NCBI GenBank assembly: GCA_021613375.1
Contig: CM038726.1
Coordinates: 8,130,849-8,194,848, forward strand
Reading direction: 5' to 3'
DNA: 64,000 nt
Source of the DNA: Megaleporinus macrocephalus
Taxonomy: Eukaryota; Chordata; Actinopteri; Characiformes; Anostomidae
The notes beneath the pieces were generated by a model. It was not told where the DNA came from. It saw only the letters and a program-made list of their open reading frames with translations, and did not search any database. The translations under genes were made by a program, and so were the position numbers. Position 1 is the stretch's first letter, and every line of letters starts with the position of its first letter. This document shows positions 24,171 to 37,029 of the stretch, one piece after another.

Positions 24171-25010
24171 GTAATTATGGTATACTTTATGGTTTCAGTG
24201 CTCACAGAAATGTACACTATAGTGCAACATTTATGTAGCAATCTAGTAAAATGTGTTCCCTATAAGCATGTATATATACTTTTCTCAGAATAGAAAGACT
24301 GCCAGCAAGAGGTGGCAGACACCAGAAATTCACAACTTTCTTTGCATTTTGCAGTAAATACATTTTTGTTACCGCTTTGTATGTGAACTGAGTTTTCTCG
24401 TCATGTTTCTCATTGTACTTACATAGGTGAAAATTACAGTTTTGCAACAAATACATACAGTAACAATGGCTTACATTTGTTAAATTGGTTAAACTCGACT
24501 CAAAAAACATGGAACAAAATCTTTTATTTTATTATTACTTTTTTGGTAACTTAGTTTTTTTGGTAATTAATTTGCTTTTTAACTTTGCTAAGTGTTGTAC
24601 ATTAAAAAATCATACAAAAACTAAACTTGCCAAGTACGTAATACCTCACCAAGATGTCTGACCGACATTTAAAAAATTACTCAGGCAAGAACTGTCTGTG
24701 AAGATCTCCTATGGAAACAAAGCCCCAGAAACAGAAAAAACACAATTAATCACACCAAGTTATGCTATACTGTCCAAAATAAATTAAGCTTGTATTCTAA
24801 CAGCACTGAAAAGCTTGTACCTGACTGAGGTAGTCAAAGCATCACACACATATACAAGTATAACAATAAAACCACTTTGATTCTATACTTATTACCATCT
24901 TATCAGTGCCAGTAACCATATAGGAGTACTTATTAGTACTACAGTTACGGAATGTTGTTACCCTGTTCTTTAATGGTCAAGACCACCACAGGGCATGTAA
25001 TATTAGGGAG
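24171..25010. other. Unassigned AT-rich stretch
   Basis: No exon recognised. Part may be flanking sequence of the transposase fragment. Confidence 0.35.
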
Positions 25011-25013
25011 CTG

Positions 25014-25330
25014 GATCTCAGCACTCCAGTGACACTGATGTGGTGGTGGTGGTGGTGTGCTAGTGTGTGTTGTGCTGGTGTGAGTGGATCTGACACAGCA
25101 GTGCTGCTGGAATGTTTAAACACTGTGTCCACTCACTGTCCACTCTAATAGACACTCCTACCTTTTTGGTCCACCTTGTAGATGTGGTCAAAAGACACTG
25201 TTGGCTGAATATTTTTAGCTGATGGACTATTCTCAGTCCAGCAATGACATTGAGGTATTTAAATACTGTAAAAGCACTACTGTGGTTGATTCACTCACAC
25301 CGGCGCAACACACACCAGGACCAGTATGCA
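25014..25330. repeat. Foldback (palindromic) repeat
   Basis: The left arm (CTCAGCACTCCAGTGACACT, a GGTGGTGGTGGTG run, then GTGCTGGTGTGAGTGGATCT) is complementary to the right arm (AAGCACTACTGTGGTTGATT, CACTCACACCGGCGCAACAC). I recognise it as a common foldback element of otophysan fish. One arm also occurs at 4717-4800. Confidence 0.8.
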
Positions 25331-27840
25331 GAGAAATGGATTAACTACTGTGGACTACTTAATGTTAAGGCTTATCGTGTGCCATGATGGGTTTTTGTGA
25401 ATAAAAAGCAAATTTGCTTGACTGATTAAAAAATATATATATACATTTACAACTTAAACAATGTAGCACAGCCTGATATGAAGACATCCTATAAACAAAA
25501 ACACAGAGAACAAAACAAATGTAAATAAATATATAATAACATGATTATGTCCAAACGTCTTTACAAGTGACTGGTGTACAACAGTACACCAGTCAGGTAC
25601 ATTACTATTTGTTTTGAAAAACTAACCTATAACAGAACATTTCACATTAAACTATTCTGTATTACTTTGTTTACATCACAGTGACTGAACTATTGGAGGC
25701 ATTTTGTAAAGTCAGTGAAATTCTGACTGTCCATTACTGTGTGATGTACATATTAGTTTTAGGAGAATGATACTGAACATGGTAATATTTACTAACTAGC
25801 ACTCATTACTAATTAATAAACATTAGTTGGTAAATAACAAACCTAGCGGCTAACGACCTATAAATAATGTTTTGTTCAAGTAAAAAAGTCTTACTTACTC
25901 AGGTTAGCGGTACAACAAAATCTCCTGTTAAATACTGAGAAACACTGAAAAATAGGAAAAATAAAGCATATGTAATATATAACGTCAAGACTAGGACAGT
26001 AAGAGATAAGATAGCTCTGGTAAATGTTATATCATATAATACACGGTACATTAGAGTTTCTAAAACATGTTCAGGGTCTTACATTAGCTTAGCTAGGGAG
26101 TGGCTCAGGTTAAAGTTTCTGTCAGGTTAAAGCAGCCTGCTAACGTAGGAGTTAGTCGGTTAGCTAACGTTAGCAGGCTATCCACCACTCGGTTGGCTTG
26201 TTAGCTTAGCAACGAAACTTAAACGGTTTTATAGCTAATTATACCCTTAAAACCACTTCACACAATGCCCACATATATCCCAATATACCACAGACACCAT
26301 ACGAAACGTAACTTAAGGTAATGTACTTCGTGTAAATCGTGTAAAAGCTTGTATCAGAGCTGGAGAAGCCGTTACTACTCACCTCAGAAAGCAGAGGCGA
26401 AATGAGTGGAACGTTGCGCGCGACCAATCCAATTCCTGAACTGATTCTTTTCAGTGAATCAGTCGAACCGATTCACACGGGTATCTGAACTCGTGACACC
26501 TTCACAGTTCAGCGTCGGAGTCTCCAAAATGTTCTTCACGCACCAAAACATTTGTCCGTCGCTCGATCACCTCCTTGTACCTTCACTTTTGAACCTTTTC
26601 CAATTTAATACATTCGAAATCTAATGTGTTCAGGTCTGTGTGGGTGTTACGGAAAGTAACAGATGATCAGAATGTAGACCAATCGCCAAGGAGCTAAGCT
26701 TGCAGTCAGGCAGGTGATGCAGACCGAGACACACCGAAAGGTGGATTCAGCGTCAACACAAGAAGAAAAAAAACATTTTTTGGAATTTTTTAAATATTTT
26801 TAGTCTTGTTTTATAATTTATAATTGAAATTAGTGGATTTTAACTGTAATTTTGTTTACTTTCTTCACTGATACATTAGAATAGAATACACAGCACGTAC
26901 CAAAAAGAATGCCTTGTAGCATTTAATATTTTATTCAAAGACCATTCCTGGGCTTCTATGAATTTTTTTTTCTATGCATGCTATATGCTATATGTTTTTA
27001 AATGAATAACTTGCTTGGTTATTGCTTTTATAATTTTGTATTCGTTCAATAAAACTTATCACTTTAGGCAAAAGGTGGCCCTGTATATCTTTTGAAAATC
27101 AAAAGTTCTTCATAGCCCTATCTTCTATTTTCTATTATGTTTAAATGTGATTCCCTTACACATTTATATCTTTCTTTCTTTTAATATAAACTGTATGAGT
27201 ATCAGTATACATGCCAAAATGAGGGATAATGGAAATGGAAATTTGAATTCACACCATTTAATTTCAACAAAGTTCAAAACATTGACATTTTTCCAACACA
27301 TTTTTTTAATTTGAGGAATAAAAAGAAAAATATTTAATTCTTTCTTACTAAACATTTATTAAAAATATTTTTTTTTGAAAATGCAGAAAATGAATTGCTT
27401 AACATCTAAAGGTATTTTAAGGTAGTGTATTTATAACCATTTACTGTAATAACTTTCTGTGAGGGAGCTTTTAGAGGTGGACATCTGGTTCCATTTTAAA
27501 TATGATGTTAAACATCATATTAGTACATAACAAATTTACATTTCAGAGACTACCATTCGTACTTCCAGAATTTCATGGCCACTTTTCGTTATCGATAGGT
27601 CTACTGGCAGCTTGGAGAATAGTTGTTCTGTATCTCCAGACCAGCTCCTGCAGATCTTCTGTCAGAAGAACTAAACTGCCATTATCTGAGTTAGCCACTA
27701 CCACAACCTTTATGAGGCTTCTTTCCGGCTAAACTGTAGTCTCCTGCAGCACGCAAAAAATGTTAGAACATTTTAAAATGTGTATGACAGCTGTGTACTG
27801 GACACTCATACGTATACAGTTAACTCCATGATTACTACCA
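25331..27840. other. Unassigned stretch with a possible promoter patch at 26150-26520
   Basis: The patch at 26395-26480 is CpG-richer (GGAACGTTGCGCGCGACCAA) with a CCAAT box and GAATCAGTCGAACCGATTCA text. This kind of text also appears near 34520 and 34790. No adjacent exon is supported. Confidence 0.35.
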
Positions 27841-27847
27841 TCTAAAG

Positions 27848-27965
27848 GTTCTTCCCCAATCCACAGCTACCTCCACCATCCACAGTTACCTTCCCCATTC
27901 ACAGCTAACTTCCCCTATCCACAGCTACATTCCCCCATCCACAGCTACCTTCACTCATTCTCATG
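27848..27965. repeat. Degenerate ~23-bp minisatellite
   Basis: About five units of CCACAGCTACCTTCCCCAT type, decaying further to about 28040. Confidence 0.75.
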
Positions 27966-28912
27966 GCTGTCTTCCACTGCTACCTTCTTTCATCTATGAC
28001 TACTTTCACCCATACATATCTTCCTTCATTCATCCACTTGATTTACATCATTAAACTGCTAACTGCTCACAGTTAACACGGCTTACCATCAAGCACTTCA
28101 TATGTGCAGTGATATGAAACATTATAAAAATCTAACAAAAACATGTTATGTTAACCTTATTATTGAGGTTAGTTAAACTACATTTGTCTTTTTATATTGT
28201 AAACATAATTATTTCCAGTGATATTGGTCATGTGAAGTGTACAAAAATAGGTTGTTTGCAAATGATGCCATGTCACTGTGTTACTATGGTGTGAACTGCA
28301 AATGGAGGCTGGGAAGTGATTTTCCACATAAGGAGCTCTGTCACAAACTCCTAAAATGTTTGTGGTTTAGATAATTTAGAATTACTGAAATCGGTTTACT
28401 GAGAAACTACAAGAAGCTTTTGTTGAGTAACAAAAGCTGTTCATGAGGAGCAAGAAACTGAATGAAAGCAGTTGTTCAAACCCCTGTCTGCAATCATGTT
28501 CCTGTTCCAGGTTCTTGTAGCTGTAGTTTTAAATTTCTCACCAGTGACCAGTCACATCACCTACAGACCAATTGTTCACTATACAATACTCACTCCTAAT
28601 GACCGCACGAGGGTGAAGCAGCTCATTCACCAGTTTTCCTGTTCCACCTTAAACAGAGCAGCAGGAGCCAGAATGTACCTGCGTAAAGTAAGTAAACAGC
28701 GTAACGGTATAACGAGATGGGCAGGTTGACTGTGTGTTGCTGGTTAATCCACAGGACAGTAAAAGAAAACACAGACGTTGTGGAGCTCCTCAGTATCGAG
28801 GTACACCAACCGTTAACGTCTCATCCATTCTATTTTTCACTGACTGCCCTGCGTCATCAGAATCTGGTTAGGCAGGTATTGATGGAGAGGGAGATAAGTT
28901 CACAATACTCAC

Positions 28913-30532
28913 AGAAATATTTGTGTAGACAGTCGAATTGAATCTTTTAATGTAGCCTTCACTCTTTCCCACTTTCAAATGGGCGATGACAACGGTCTGT
29001 CCTGTCTGTAGTATATCTGTGGCTGCCTCCCTCCAAAATGACACTGCCTCTGTCACACCGTCTTCCTCGAGCACAAGGTCCCTCACTGGGATGTCCTCCT
29101 TATGCTGAATCCTATAGGGGGGTGCTAAGCTAAAGAGGAACAAAAGAAGTGAGTACAGTAAGGACTATTAAAAGGGTGCAGAAGTATTAAAAAAATCTTG
29201 ACACCCAGACATCACTACATTGGCTTATTCCTCACATTAAGAAGCGCTGCATTAGTGGAAACATTTAAACAGCAACAAAATAGTGGTACTTTTTAAAGAG
29301 GCTCTATTAGGCTTATTTTCAGCATTAATCATTTTTGCATGCTTCGATTTTCCCAAGCTTCACTTCCTGGTGAGCCCAGTGTTGCGATTGGTCCCTACAT
29401 GGCCTCCTGTATTTGCTATGTGTTGTGTATGCAAAGTTTGCCAGCAGGTGGGAAAAACAGACTCTTATGAGATGACATCACCTTGTAACAGAGAAAATGG
29501 CTGGAATTCCAGCAAGGCATTCTGGGCAGCTGAGAAAAGTGGTTTCTGTGGGAGAGAGTTTCCACCTCTGGCATGTTCTATGGCCTTTCTAACTCTGCAG
29601 AAACTTTACATACACAAACAGCTCCAGCACACTAACGAGAATAAACAAGAAAGCATAACAGACCCCCTTTAAGCCTTTACATGTGTGTGGTGTGTAGCAT
29701 GTGTGCAGTGAAGGTTTGTTTTGTAATTAGTGTGTGTAGTGTGTGAGTAATGTGGATATCTAGAATTCCACCTTAAACTTCTACAATTCCACCCTAAGTT
29801 TCTACAATTCCATCTTAAAAGCCCTGTTCCTGCTGTTATTTCTGTGTTTTAGTACTGAGTGTCAAGTACTGTGAATTTCTAAAATTCTACCTTATATTTC
29901 TACAATTCCACCTTAAATTTCTACTCTGCAAAATGTCAGACAAATTTAAGGACCCTGCAGCCACTCTAAGGGGAATCAAGATTTAAACTTCTCTGTGTCA
30001 ATCACTCTGACAAATAAAGAGAGAAGAGTAAGTAGTCAAAGTGATAAAGAGTGAGTTGATCTTTGAACATGAACATGAATGGTTGAACCGGGTAAAATCA
30101 TAATACTTGCCGAAACAATTTTTCCAGACAGGGTTATGTACCCTCCTTTTAGGTGCAGTTCCGGACCCTTAATGGAAGCTTTTTCGGCGGATGGACTGAC
30201 AGTTTTTTGCAACTCAAATTAAATGTTCCTCTAGCGGAAGTGGAATTGTTCTAAAAACTTTTGTTCCACTTCCAATAAACATTTTTGGCCACGGTTGGTT
30301 CTGCTTAATTGTGGCATTTTTGACAATATAGGTTTCTCCCTCCTGAAATTTGTTTAACTGATCCTCTTTAAGAGGAACCAGAAAAATATTTTTTCCGTCA
30401 CAGACAGAACAGAGAGTCCGTTTTACTCTTTGACTGATTTTCACTGAGTCTTCAGAGAATTCATATTGTGTCGCTCGCTCTGCAGTATGCACAAGGGCGA
30501 GCGTATGGCTGGAATCTGTCCATTCTGTAAAG
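28913..30532 (-). CDS. Possible OB-fold (RPA-like) gene or pseudogene, two exons
   Basis: The upstream exon (30532 down to about 30214, after a TTTACAG acceptor) encodes EWTDSSHTLALVHTAERA, then LVPLKEDQLNKFQEGETYIV, and ends in a TGA. The downstream exon 28913-29129 (217 bp, acceptor CTCTTTAG, donor GTGAGTAT) encodes IPVRDLVLEEDGVTEAVSFW, then TGQTVVIAHLKVG, a pattern like replication-protein-A-type OB folds. Similar multi-copy genes occur in fish, by recall. The stop in the first exon leaves no good donor, and ~1.1 kb separates the two, so this may be a pseudogene. Functional role is unknown. Confidence 0.45.
29285..29675 (+). repeat. Unclassified dispersed repeat
   Basis: The text from TTTTTAAAGAGGCTCTATTA to AGACCCCCTTTAAGCC resembles a repeat seen widely in fish genomes. 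The frame covering it (29283-29672) has no domain. It lies between the two OB-fold exons. Confidence 0.35.
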
Positions 30533-31212
30533 ACAAAACATGAATTAACAATTAATGAAATTTAATTCCACATTTAAAATAAATTATGTACACAAATATA
30601 GTCCTTTATTTTAGTAGTTGTTTTATATTTATTGTGTATTAAGTGAAACTGTTTCTAAGATATTATATTTGAATAATGTTTTCTGCGTTTTGCTAATGAA
30701 ATCTAAGTTCTAATGAATTCTATTTAAAATGTATTAAATGTTTAAGTGTTGATAATTAATGTTTATAGCCAAGTTAAAGATGGTTAGCTTCTTTTTACGT
30801 TCAATTAGGTTCCCTTGTGTTCCTTGTGTTCCTATGTTTCTAAACCATTTAATTATGCAGAAATTTTGAATACATTGGTGAAATTCCCAATGATGTACTA
30901 GTGATGTAGTATTTGCTTGTTAAGTTCTAGGCTTAAAATAAGGATCTAAGTTCAAGATTTTTTATTTGGTGTTTGGAATACTAATATTGACATATAATTT
31001 ATAGAAAGACAGCTAAACTTTAAATTAAAAGTACTAGCATAGCTGCACTGTTCTGCTTAAAGCTATTTTGCAACAGTGGTGCCAAAGTGAGCTGTATGGA
31101 TGCTTGGCTTACAACACCCAGAAGGTTTGTGATTGGCTTGTAAACTGACCAATCAAAACACACTTCAGAAGAAAAGGGAACAGTAAGATTGGCAAAAGAA
31201 AATGCATAACAC

Positions 31213-31700
31213 ATGAAGATTAACACACCAGAGACCACTTATTACAAAACACACCTTCACTACACACAGAGACCACGCACATACTACACACCACAGACAT
31301 TACACACACTTATAACAAAACACACCTCCACTATACACAGACACCACACATACACACGCTACACACCACAGACATTACACACACTGATTACAAAACACAC
31401 CTTCACTACACTCAGAGACCACGCACACTTATTACAAAACACATCTTCACTACACACAGAGACAATGCATACACTGATTACAAAAACACACCTTCAGTAC
31501 ACACAGACACCACACACATGCTACACACCACAAACACTATGCACACTTATTACAAAACACACCTTCACTACACACACTCATTACAAAACACACATGCTAC
31601 ATAAAACACACCTTCACTACACACAGACACACCACACACATGCTACACACTACACACACTGATTACAAATCACACAGACACCATACACACTACTATCAGC
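31213..31700. repeat. CA-rich minisatellite
   Basis: Irregular tandem units built from ATTACAAAACACACCTTCAC, TACACACAGAGACCACGCAC and ACACACCACAGACATTACAC. Open frames here are artefacts. Confidence 0.9.
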
Positions 31701-31899
31701 CGGCTTTTTCAAGCCAACTTCAAAGTTTGTTCTCGAACTTTCCCTTTCTAGTTGCATATATAGTTATATATACACAGCGGACACATATACACACTCTTAA
31801 ACACTACACACTTACAGAAATAGATTTTTTTCAGTGTAACATATTGTGCAATATTTTTCTATTCCCCTGTGCAATTAAGAGGCAACATGAAATTATTTG

Positions 31900-32140
31900 T
31901 AAATACAATCTTAAGAGTTCCTGACTTTTTATTATTTAGATTGTATATACTGTACTGTTTATTGTTTATATTGTATATACTGTACTGTTTATTATTTAGA
32001 TTGTATATACTGTACTGTTCATTATGTATATTGTATATACTGTACTGTTTATTTATGTGTTTTTGTACTGAGTGCCTTGCTATCCCTTTGCTGCTGAGTT
32101 TCCCCACTGTGGGACTAATAAAGGATTATCTTATAAAATG
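31900..32140 (+). mobile_element. LINE 3' tail (L2-like) with a 36-bp tandem repeat
   Basis: Four copies of a ~36-bp unit (ATTGTATATACTGTACTGTT) precede GCTGAGTTTCCCCACTGTGG and GACTAATAAAGGATTATCTT, which is the characteristic 3' terminus of L2-type LINEs in fish. No coding part is attached. Confidence 0.7.
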
Positions 32141-32144
32141 TTCC

Positions 32145-33200
32145 ATTTCAGACTGAACTGGAGCTTAAAGATTATTTCCATTTACCAACAGAACCTCTTA
32201 ACCACACACTGGACACAGCCTGCTGGACTGTCTGGTCAACTGATTGATAAACTCAGCTGTAAAGAATTTACTGATGTTGTAGTTATTGATCAGGGTTTTA
32301 TAGTTTGTTCCACGTTTACTGAGCTGAACGTTTCATTTCATATTCTAATTTTCAGCAGACGAGAGAAGAGCTGACCGAGAAACAGTACAGAACAAACTCA
32401 GCACAGTCAGATTACACATTCATACCTTCATACATACATTCAGAAATTCATCTACCAAATATTTATATTCACTGTTAAATTCTAAATAAGTTCTACATGT
32501 TTACCATTAACTTCTGAATAAGTCATATATGTTTACCATTAACTTCTGAATAACTTATATATGTTTACTGTTATTTACTGTGTATTGAAAAACAAAAGTT
32601 CTGGATGTTAAAAAAAATATCAAATTTAAATTATTAGGTCATTATTAGGTAATTAGGACACAAATTGTGGTTGTATGTGAATGTTGGGGGTGTAGATATT
32701 AATTAGTCTGTTACAGTTTAGGATATCTGGTCACTAAGGCTGGTCACCACTGTGCTAACGCTGAGGTCATCAGAAGAACATGAAGTCCTTCATGAAGACT
32801 TTATTCTAATTCCAGTTCTAATGTAAATCCTGTTTATTTATTTTTATTTCACTTGTTTGGATCTTAATCCTGTTTCCCCCTGCAAAGGATTCCCCATAAA
32901 TTATGAGGTTTGATGGTGTAAATGAGTGCATGCCGTATGTCCTTCTGCTTTGTGGGGTTGTCCATAATTAACTCACCTCAGTATTTCACAACAACGTCAC
33001 ATTTTCAGAAGTGTTTAACTGTAAACACACCGTGTAGTGAAACATGTGCTCTCATTATTTCTGTCCTTTATTAACAATTAAACACCTCAAACTACAGGGA
33101 TGAGTTAAGGGGCCATTGTGGAGCAGGATGGGCTACTGAGGGGCAGGTTAAGACCCCCTCTGTTTAAAAAGTAGGTAAACACACAAGAACCTTTAAAACT
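32145..33200. other. Unassigned stretch; shares a block with 53118-53185
   Basis: The block TTGTGGTTGTATGTGAATGT near 32663, followed by AGTCTGTTACAGTTTAGGAT, recurs near 53118 with small changes. No exon is seen. Confidence 0.4.
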
Positions 33201-33203
33201 AAG

Positions 33204-33485
33204 CTACAAAATATTAAATATAAAATTAAACAAAAAAAGCAGAAGTTTCTGGTCCACCTTAAGTATGAGGTGATAAGGCTTCTCCTCTTTGTGAGATTGC
33301 TGTTGCTGATGGAGAAAACTCTGTTGAGCAAAACTCTTTCCACACTCTGAGCACCGATGTGGTTTCTTGTGAGTGCTCCCCTGTGTTTTGAAAGGACTCT
33401 GTCGAGAAAAACTCATTCCACACTCAGAGCAGTAGTGAGACTTCTTCTTCCTGCACGTCTCTGATTGTCTCTAAGATGTTTGCTG
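33204..33485 (-). pseudogene. C2H2 zinc-finger protein relic
   Basis: The minus strand encodes two adjacent C2H2 units (YCSECGMSFSRQ... and HRCSECGKSFAQQ...) joined by degraded linkers. In both, the first zinc-binding His is replaced (Gln in the second), and a third finger starts (KPYHL) but loses its Cys pair. The C-terminus runs into hydrophobic noise. It is probably a fragment of a larger zinc-finger array gene. Confidence 0.7.
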
Positions 33486-33970
33486 AGCACCAGCACTTAT
33501 TACGGACTCCATGACGTGTTTACAGAAGCTAGGAAGAAAAAGAAAACATGAATTCAACGTGCAATTCATCAAAAGCATTCTGATCAAAACCATCATCTAC
33601 ACCAACGGACAAGAAGTGTAAAGAAAGAATCTGATGTGGAAAAGCTAGTCTCCTAACTGCCTAAACTCTACAACCAGGCATGTAGACCACTAAACTCGGG
33701 AAGTCATTCATTAGTTGGTTTCATGCCAATACTGGAAGCTCCAGGTACGAGGTGGATTTCTTCTGAGATGTTTTCACCACCATGCCTGTGCACATGTTTT
33801 TACTGAACGTCAGTGGATCATGGGCTTAAACACCTTAACCAAATCGGGTATAGACAATTTAAACCATGATAAATTATGTGATCCTTCAAACCTCTTAGGG
33901 TGCTTAAACCTCACACACATGGGTTCATCCAAAGAGGTGCCTAATGATCTGAAACTAAAGAACATAGAAC

Positions 33971-34265
33971 ATCATACCAGGTAAAGACTGTAGTGTGTGT
34001 AGGATGTGTTTAATAAACCACAGGTGATTGTATTTAGCAGCAGGTTAATGTGTGTCAGTACAGATCTAGAAGGTTCTGGTTTAGTCTGTACATCATACCA
34101 GGTAAAGACTGTAGTGTGTGTAGGATGTGTTTAATAAACCACAGGTGATTGTATTTAGCAGCAGGTTAATGTGTGTCAGTACAGATCTAGAAGGTTCTGG
34201 TTTAGTCTGTACATCATACCAGGTAAAGACAGTAGTGTGTGTAGGATGTGTGTAATGAACTACAG
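33971..34265. repeat. 121-bp tandem repeat, about 2.4 copies
   Basis: ATCATACCAGGTAAAGACTG starts units at 33971, 34092 and 34213, exactly 121 bp apart. The first two units are almost identical and the third is truncated near TACAGG. Confidence 0.95.
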
Positions 34266-34479
34266 GTTTGTTTGTTTGTGAGCTGCAGCAGCGAAACCCC
34301 AATATCCACCATCAGCCTAACTTTAGCGAGCTAGCTAATGAGCATGGACTGTGCACGTGCTGAAACTCCTCACGTCACAACACCGTCCGGACCCTCACTC
34401 TCACCGCGTGCAGGTTTGTAGCAGCTGGGCTGTTAAACTGAGAGGTGGTCTTACCTTTTTCTCTCTCTGTGGAAGCGAA

Positions 34480-34870
34480 GCAGCTTCTCTATTTCTAGTT
34501 TTGTGTCGTTCGCGAACGATTCGTTCTGAATCGACTCACTTCCTCAGCTGACTCGTTCCTTTCTCAGTTCGGTAGTTGAGCTCAGCAGCGACCGTGCAGG
34601 CCGGCAGGGGAACTGCTGTGTGGTCTGTAAATCACTGAATCACCCTAAATATTTTTATTAATTAATTTTTTACAACACTCTCGTCTCCTGGTCCAGGAAG
34701 TCGTGAACTAAACTGAAACATGAACCGTTCAGCTGTGTATCAGTTAGGTGGGTCGGAGTCGCAGACTCCTCCTGCCAAGCACTGAACGATTCAGTGAATG
34801 AATCTTTTTAGTGAACTGATTCTAATGATTCAGTTCATCTAAAAGAGCTGCTGTGCCCATCACCATTGGC
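34480..34870. repeat. Possible DNA-element ends with GATTCGTTC text
   Basis: The texts CGTTCGCGAACGATTCGTTC near 34507 and AACGATTCAGTGAATGAATC near 34785 are palindromic. The segment ends CTGTGCCCATCACC, which looks like a hAT-type terminus. The patch at 34490-34620 is also CpG-richer and could be a promoter. Confidence 0.35.
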
Positions 34871-35064
34871 GTAGGAACCCGGGGGGTCAGTGATGAGAGC
34901 AATGAACAACAAAATATACTGCAAAAAATAGCTTTTGTATAATGTGTTGTTATAGTAACAGATTAAGATGGTTTGGGTTAACTAACGTTTATATTAACTT
35001 TAGTCAGAAAGCACTCTGAAACGTAAAATTACATTACTCTCTGACCACGTCCCAAACTGCAGGC

Positions 35065-35240
35065 CAGGGGCGTAGCTAGCTCTGGTTTAGATTTAAATTG
35101 AGTCCCAGCACCTCTAAAGATTATAGTACAAAAACGTTTTATTTTTCTTTTAATGTTAATTTGTCTCTGACAAGCTGGAAATGTTAAAACCATAGAGAGT
35201 ATATGGTTAAACCAATTATTTTAACAACGATTTTACACAA
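35065..35240 (+). mobile_element. hAT-like end, inverted copy of 2754-2923
   Basis: It begins CAGGGGCGTAGCTAGCTCTG and continues TTGAGTCCCAGCACCTCTAA, TTAATTTGTCTCTGACAAGC and AAACCATAGAGAGTATATGG, matching the reverse of 2754-2923 with few changes. The other end of this copy was not found. Confidence 0.75.
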
Positions 35241-35449
35241 ATGTATTGTGTAATGTGTATTTAACAGAATCAATTTATTACATTTTCGACTATTATTAGC
35301 GTTGATTTTATTTAAAAATGTTTAGAATGAAATCTACTTATTTTATTCAAGAAACACACACTCATTCTGTTTGAATAATACAAAATCAACTGAATTTTGA
35401 ATACAAAGATATATAAATAAGTTGCTTTCAATGTACAAGCACTTCCTGT

Positions 35450-35535
35450 GGTAGTGGGCGCGTTTCTTTAAACCAGCAGCTGTTCGGCAGAGCTTCCCGG
35501 CACAGTGAGTCCAGTTTGTGGAAAAGTTAACTAAG
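35450..35535 (+). promoter_or_regulatory. Possible promoter and non-coding first exon
   Basis: GTAGTGGGCGCGTTTCTTTA and GGCAGAGCTTCCCGGCACAG form a GC-richer patch ending in AACTAAG|GTAAGAAAAT, a good donor at 35536. It could be the first exon for the candidate exon at 36541. No cDNA evidence is available. Confidence 0.3.
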
Positions 35536-36540
35536 GTAAGAAAATCTTTTAATCTATCTAACTACCGTAGTTACTTCTGTGCCCAAGAAATGTTTTTTAA
35601 TGTTAAACTCAAACATTGCTGGCTACACCAGCTATAGAGAAAGTAATGTGAAAGCAATTTGTTGGAATGAATGTTGCTAAGGTTAAGTGTTAATCATGTT
35701 TGCTTCAAGCTAACAACATTATTAATGAATATATTTGCAACATCTCTCTTTTCTCATTCACAGTGGGTTAGCTTAGCTTGCTAACGTGACTCCTTTTCGC
35801 CATTTTGCTGGATAGCTTAGCTGGCTAGCTAGCTGGTCTAAATCTCAAATTTTCTAGCTGTTTTTTCTCTGTTACTGGTGAATATCTCTCTGGACTAAGG
35901 CTGTGGTGAGTTGGCTAGCTTTTAAAGTCTGCTCTCGTTTGACTGTATTGAGAAAACAATGCTCGCATTCCGTGTCATCGTCGTGAGAATGCATAAAATT
36001 AAGTATTTGAGGTCGTAAAGGCTCGGTTCATGGCTATCTAGCGTGATCCGTAATGTTTTACTAGTTTGTGCGAGAATCTGACAGCTAGGAAGGGTTTAAC
36101 TTTGTAGTTTTATGGTTGAATCTGACTTAAGACTGCTGAAGCATGTTAATAACTTGGGCAGCTTTTTACAGTTTCAGGATGGACACTATTAGCCAGTTGC
36201 AGCATAGCTGCTTTAGTTTTCTGGCCATTTTATGCAGAGAATAAGCGAGAAGAAGATGCGATAACACAGAGGCTACCTGTGTGAAATTTCATTAGAAGCA
36301 AATTAGAGAAATTCTAAATGTAGTTATCCTAATTTAAGCCTTCCTCATGTCAGTCAATTACAACCCAATCATTCTTTCTTGCATAACTTCAACAGTCTTA
36401 GTATTTCAAGTTCAGATAAAGTAATACGGGAGGTATGTAAAGCAACACCACATTTTAAATATGAGATATAATGGCAATTGAAGCAAATGTGATCAAAGTG
36501 TTTTGATGTTTGCATATAAATGATGTGTTTAATATTACAG

Positions 36541-36600
36541 GACCCTAAAAGTTTAGAAGTGGATCAGCTCTCAATGCCAGCTGTTGTGTTGCTTCTGAAG
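36541..36600 (+). CDS. Candidate 60-bp coding exon, unknown protein
   Basis: The acceptor AATATTACAG directly precedes GACCCTAAAAG. The exon is open as DPKSLEVDQLSMPAVVLLLK and is followed by GTGACA as donor, or reads on for six codons to a TGA. Exactly 20 codons in phase 0 is gene-like. No partner exon is identified upstream except the possible one at 35450-35535. It could be a captured gene fragment. Confidence 0.3.
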
Positions 36601-36751
36601 GTGACAGTTCAAGGACACTGAAATTTTTATTGAGGGGGTGCAGGCCTCAGAGAACTGAAAGATGTTGCCACAGCTCATGCTGTCCTCTTTGGCTTGACCT
36701 ATTAACCAGCTGAAACACACCTTTGAGATATTCCAGAAACTTTTAAGTAAC

Positions 36752-36922
36752 TGAATATATATATATATATATATTTGAAAAAAAAAATCCCCAAGTCATA
36801 TGTTGATGGACTTTTTTTATTTATTTTTTTTTTTATTGGATGCATTTCTATACACCAACAAAAGAAATAATTAACATAACGTTGCTGTCCAAAGGAGAAA
36901 ACACAGATAAAAAAAAATAATA

Positions 36923-36960
<38 letters not shown>
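36752..36960. repeat. (AT)n microsatellites
   Basis: TA runs at about 36752-36774 and 36926-36959, separated by T-rich sequence. Confidence 0.9.
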
Positions 36961-37029
36961 TACATACCATATATAAACATATATATAACAACAACCAGAA
37001 AGAACAAAAAGCTATGTACTTAGAAAATG

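Noticed and set aside
28472..28729. 85-codon frame with a hydrophobic start as a secreted protein
   Set aside because: A donor-like GTAAGT follows at 28689, but no partner exon or known domain was found. Not strong enough to list.
31213..31662. Thr/His-rich 149-codon frame
   Set aside because: It lies in the CA-rich minisatellite and is low-complexity.
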